This document shows positions 57,563-60,000 of a stretch of 60,000 nt of DNA, in pieces. Each line of letters starts with the position of its first letter. The stretch's first letter is position 1. The translations under genes were made by a program, and so were the position numbers. The notes beneath the pieces are model-generated. The model was given only the letters and a program-made list of their open reading frames with translations. It ran no database searches and was not told the DNA's origin. The DNA comes from Membranipora membranacea (lineage: Eukaryota; Bryozoa; Gymnolaemata; Cheilostomatida; Membraniporidae), in contig OU612072.1 of assembly GCA_914767715.1 (NCBI GenBank), positions 8,992,001 through 9,052,000 on the forward strand. The letters are read 5' to 3'.

Positions 57563-60000
57563 CTAAAATATATAGATTGCTGATAAAGTACCATGAGTAT
57601 TGATTGGTCCATCCATAAACATATAAATACTCTAGACTGGAAACTATTGGCTATTTGATACAGGCTCAGTGTCTTTTCTAATTCAGCGACGCGACGTCAC
57701 TGCGCTATTCACTTTTTCTCTGTAGTGATTAGGTCAGAATAGGAGTTATCTCCACATAAATGTAATGTGTGAATAAAAGACCTTCTTATTTCTAATCAAT
57801 GAACTCCCTCTTCCTCAGGAATAACAACACATAGGAATTGTGGGTGTGGCCTAGTGTGATGTCCTAGACAATTGGCCTATTTAGTGTCCCTTATAATATA
57901 GGCCTCATAGATTAGGTCTATATAGGAATATTCGGCATTCCATTGTGTATGCCACTAAACAATAGAAAATAAACAATAGACTCACTGCATCAAATAATAT
58001 CAGGGCTTTCATTGGCTGAGAAGGTTCACTGCCACCAATTCAGAGCAGAGCAGATCATGTTTCTAGGATTATTGAGGGGTAGTAAGCTGTATTTGATTCA
58101 TAGCCGATCTCAATTAAATGGGTGTTTACCTGGTAAAAAAAACCACATGTCTCTAAGTGCACTATGACTGAAGATATTTGTTGTGAAATTGTATCATTTG
58201 TGAGGTATTTTGAAGACACATTTTTGCTTTTGTGGCTTGCTATACCCTCACATGGACAATGTTTTGGAAAAGTTAAACATAGTTGATTACCTACAACATG
58301 TGCTCTATCCAATGAGCATAGTTTGGGGCCCAAGAGACCACCCTAACTATATTTTCTGAGCCGAGAAAGAAATAAGCAACAAAATACACATGTGTGTTGA
58401 TGTTCACATAATCAATAACACTACTATCAGGTATATTGGGCAAGTGATGCAGCTGTAGAATGGTAGGGTAAGATGTTTTCTTGAGATATAACTAATAGTC
58501 ATGAACTCTTTTGTAAGGAATATGGGCTTATTAGCCATTTTATTTCATAGATGTAATATTGATTTCATCACTTGGCGGCCATTTTGATTTCAACAAGTGT
58601 CCCAGACATAGCTCAAGTGATACTGTTTGCTGATTGGTCAATATCGTCCTGTTGTTATTCCTGAGGAAGAGGGAGTTCATTGTTCTAATTATGACCACTA
58701 CAACTGGGTAAAACCGGTGAATTTTACAGAACATGTACTAATGAAGTATAAAATGTGATCAGTATACCGTGCCATCAAATATTGTGTGTGCCATAACAAC
58801 ATATGCTATAGCATGTTTCCGGTCTTAACATTTGTATGAAAAATGGTGCGTGAACTTTTCAAAGTTCGAGGTTTTGCTCAGAATTTTACCTAATAAGCTG
58901 CATCTGATCTTTCCAGCTGTCAGGTGTGTTAACGAAAGATGGGAAACACTAATGGTCCTTGAGTAAGGTCCGATTTCAACTGTATTTTTGTCAACTAAGC
59001 TTTGCTTAGTCTTTGTTCTTTATGGCTCTTGCTCTTGGCTACTGATGGAATTTTAGTGCGGTGAACTAAAAAAAACATCTCAGCAGCCATCACAAGTAAA
59101 TATTAACTGTAGATACAACGCAAGCAAATCGCCTTGACCGCTGTGTAGTAGTGTATGGCACATCAGATTATTTGATCTTTACAAATGTTTACCGGTAATA
59201 TCTATAAAACTAGTTTGTTCCCTTGGAGGACGGTGGTGGTGGAGGGATATTTAAAAAGTTGTGTATCAAATTAGTTTGTACCTATGTACCTAGTCTATAT
59301 TGAGCCAAGATCTACAAAATTGTCCCAGGACTAAAGTCTGCATGCAAGAACAGTGGAGATTCAGGCTGCATCTACAAGCAGACAGGTCAATATTTTGCAA
59401 TATTATCCCACATGGTCAGAAACAGCCCATGATCCTTACCCCTTGACCCTGTGTCCTGTGTAAATTATCGATTTATTCAGCCAGTCTGAGCTGAGCCACT
59501 TTTATTTTCTCTACAGCATGCACATTAAACTCAATATTTATGTGATTGACTGGGCTAGTCTGGGCCATTTTTTGAATCGTTAAGAATCTTGCTTAATTTT
59601 TTATTGGTCTTAAACGTAACAAAAGATTTTCTTCGCATTGATTGGGCCAGTCTGGGTTGCATTTAAATCATCCATGATAATAGTTTAATTTCTTATCCCT
59701 ATCAAATATTTTATTCATGTCCTGTCGCAAGCCAGCGGATTATTCCCACAAGGTGAGTTAAATTGTGGTATTGTATCAAATCTTTTTTCCTGTGCGATGA
59801 AGAGACCTGTTGTTCTGCCAGTTAATCTTCTTCAAAAATAAAGTCTCTGGAGGAACATCCACCAAATGTTAATTTGTTGATTTTTACACAGATCGATACA
59901 TGTGTATCAGGGAGGGATGTGTAGGAATACCATTGTCAATCTAAGACCAAAATGTCTAGCTAATGTCAGTTAGATTGATCCAGAAGTAGCTAATCTCCTA

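Larger units (their letters stand above)
52198..60000. other. Receptor 3' UTR and intergenic DNA
   Basis: Holds the UTR repeat, two fold-back elements, the palindrome, the SINE and the coiled-coil fragments. A minus-strand open frame of 100 codons (53893-54195) has no recognisable domain and no splice partners. 57570-60000 shows nothing convincing. Confidence 0.5.

Noticed and set aside
59717-59752. ATG-initiated mini-exon (MSCRKPADYSHK) followed by a GTGAGT donor on the plus strand at the window's right end
   Set aside because: Twelve codons with a good donor arise often by chance, and no following exon is in the window to test it.
1-60000. Bacterial or viral features: operons, CRISPR arrays, insertion sequences, integrated viruses
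   Set aside because: No direct-repeat/spacer arrays, no ribosome-binding-site-led gene runs, and no capsid, polymerase or integrase motif seen on either strand.

Overview
The window is from an animal nuclear genome. The genes are split into many exons with GT-AG introns of about 50 bp to 10 kb, the sequence is AT-rich, tRNA-derived SINE-like heads and fold-back (MITE-like) elements lie between and inside genes, and two of the three genes encode animal-type receptors (Ig plus fibronectin III; NHL-like propeller with a tyrosine-rich tail). I cannot name the species. A marine or early-branching invertebrate such as a sponge is plausible, but this is inference.

Three genes could be assembled by hand from splice sites and codon phase. 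(1) A SAC3-domain gene, probably SAC3D1, lies on the minus strand from 16160 down to about 2569. Seven exons join in perfect phase, and the last exon is tentative. (2) Inside its 8-kb sixth intron, on the plus strand (4488-9015), is a complete small receptor gene: signal peptide, NHL-like beta-propeller blades, one transmembrane helix, and a tail packed with YxxI/L motifs that ends in a PDZ-type C-terminus. It has two apparent one-base frame breaks near its 5' end. (3) A 22-exon plus-strand gene (19944-52197) encodes a 1257-residue cell-surface receptor with signal peptide, 4 Ig domains, 5 FN3 domains, one transmembrane helix and a 255-residue tail without an enzyme domain. All splice phases agree and the total CDS length is a multiple of three. 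Its architecture matches the protogenin/IGDCC4 branch of the DCC family, though no sequence search was possible.

Layout: 1-2568, 3' flank of the SAC3 gene with a SINE head and a diverged duplicate; 2569-16160, SAC3 gene with the nested receptor; 16161-19943, head-to-head intergenic region between the SAC3 gene and the large receptor; 19944-52197, large receptor with long first and fifth introns full of small repeats; 52198-60000, 3' UTR and intergenic DNA holding a 514-bp inverted-repeat element, a 39-nt perfect palindrome, a G-rich fold-back element, a tRNA-derived SINE and traces of a minus-strand coiled-coil gene. The SAC3 protein would act in the nucleus or at the centrosome; the two receptors would act at the cell surface in adhesion or signalling. 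Apart from their position nothing in the sequence ties the three together functionally.
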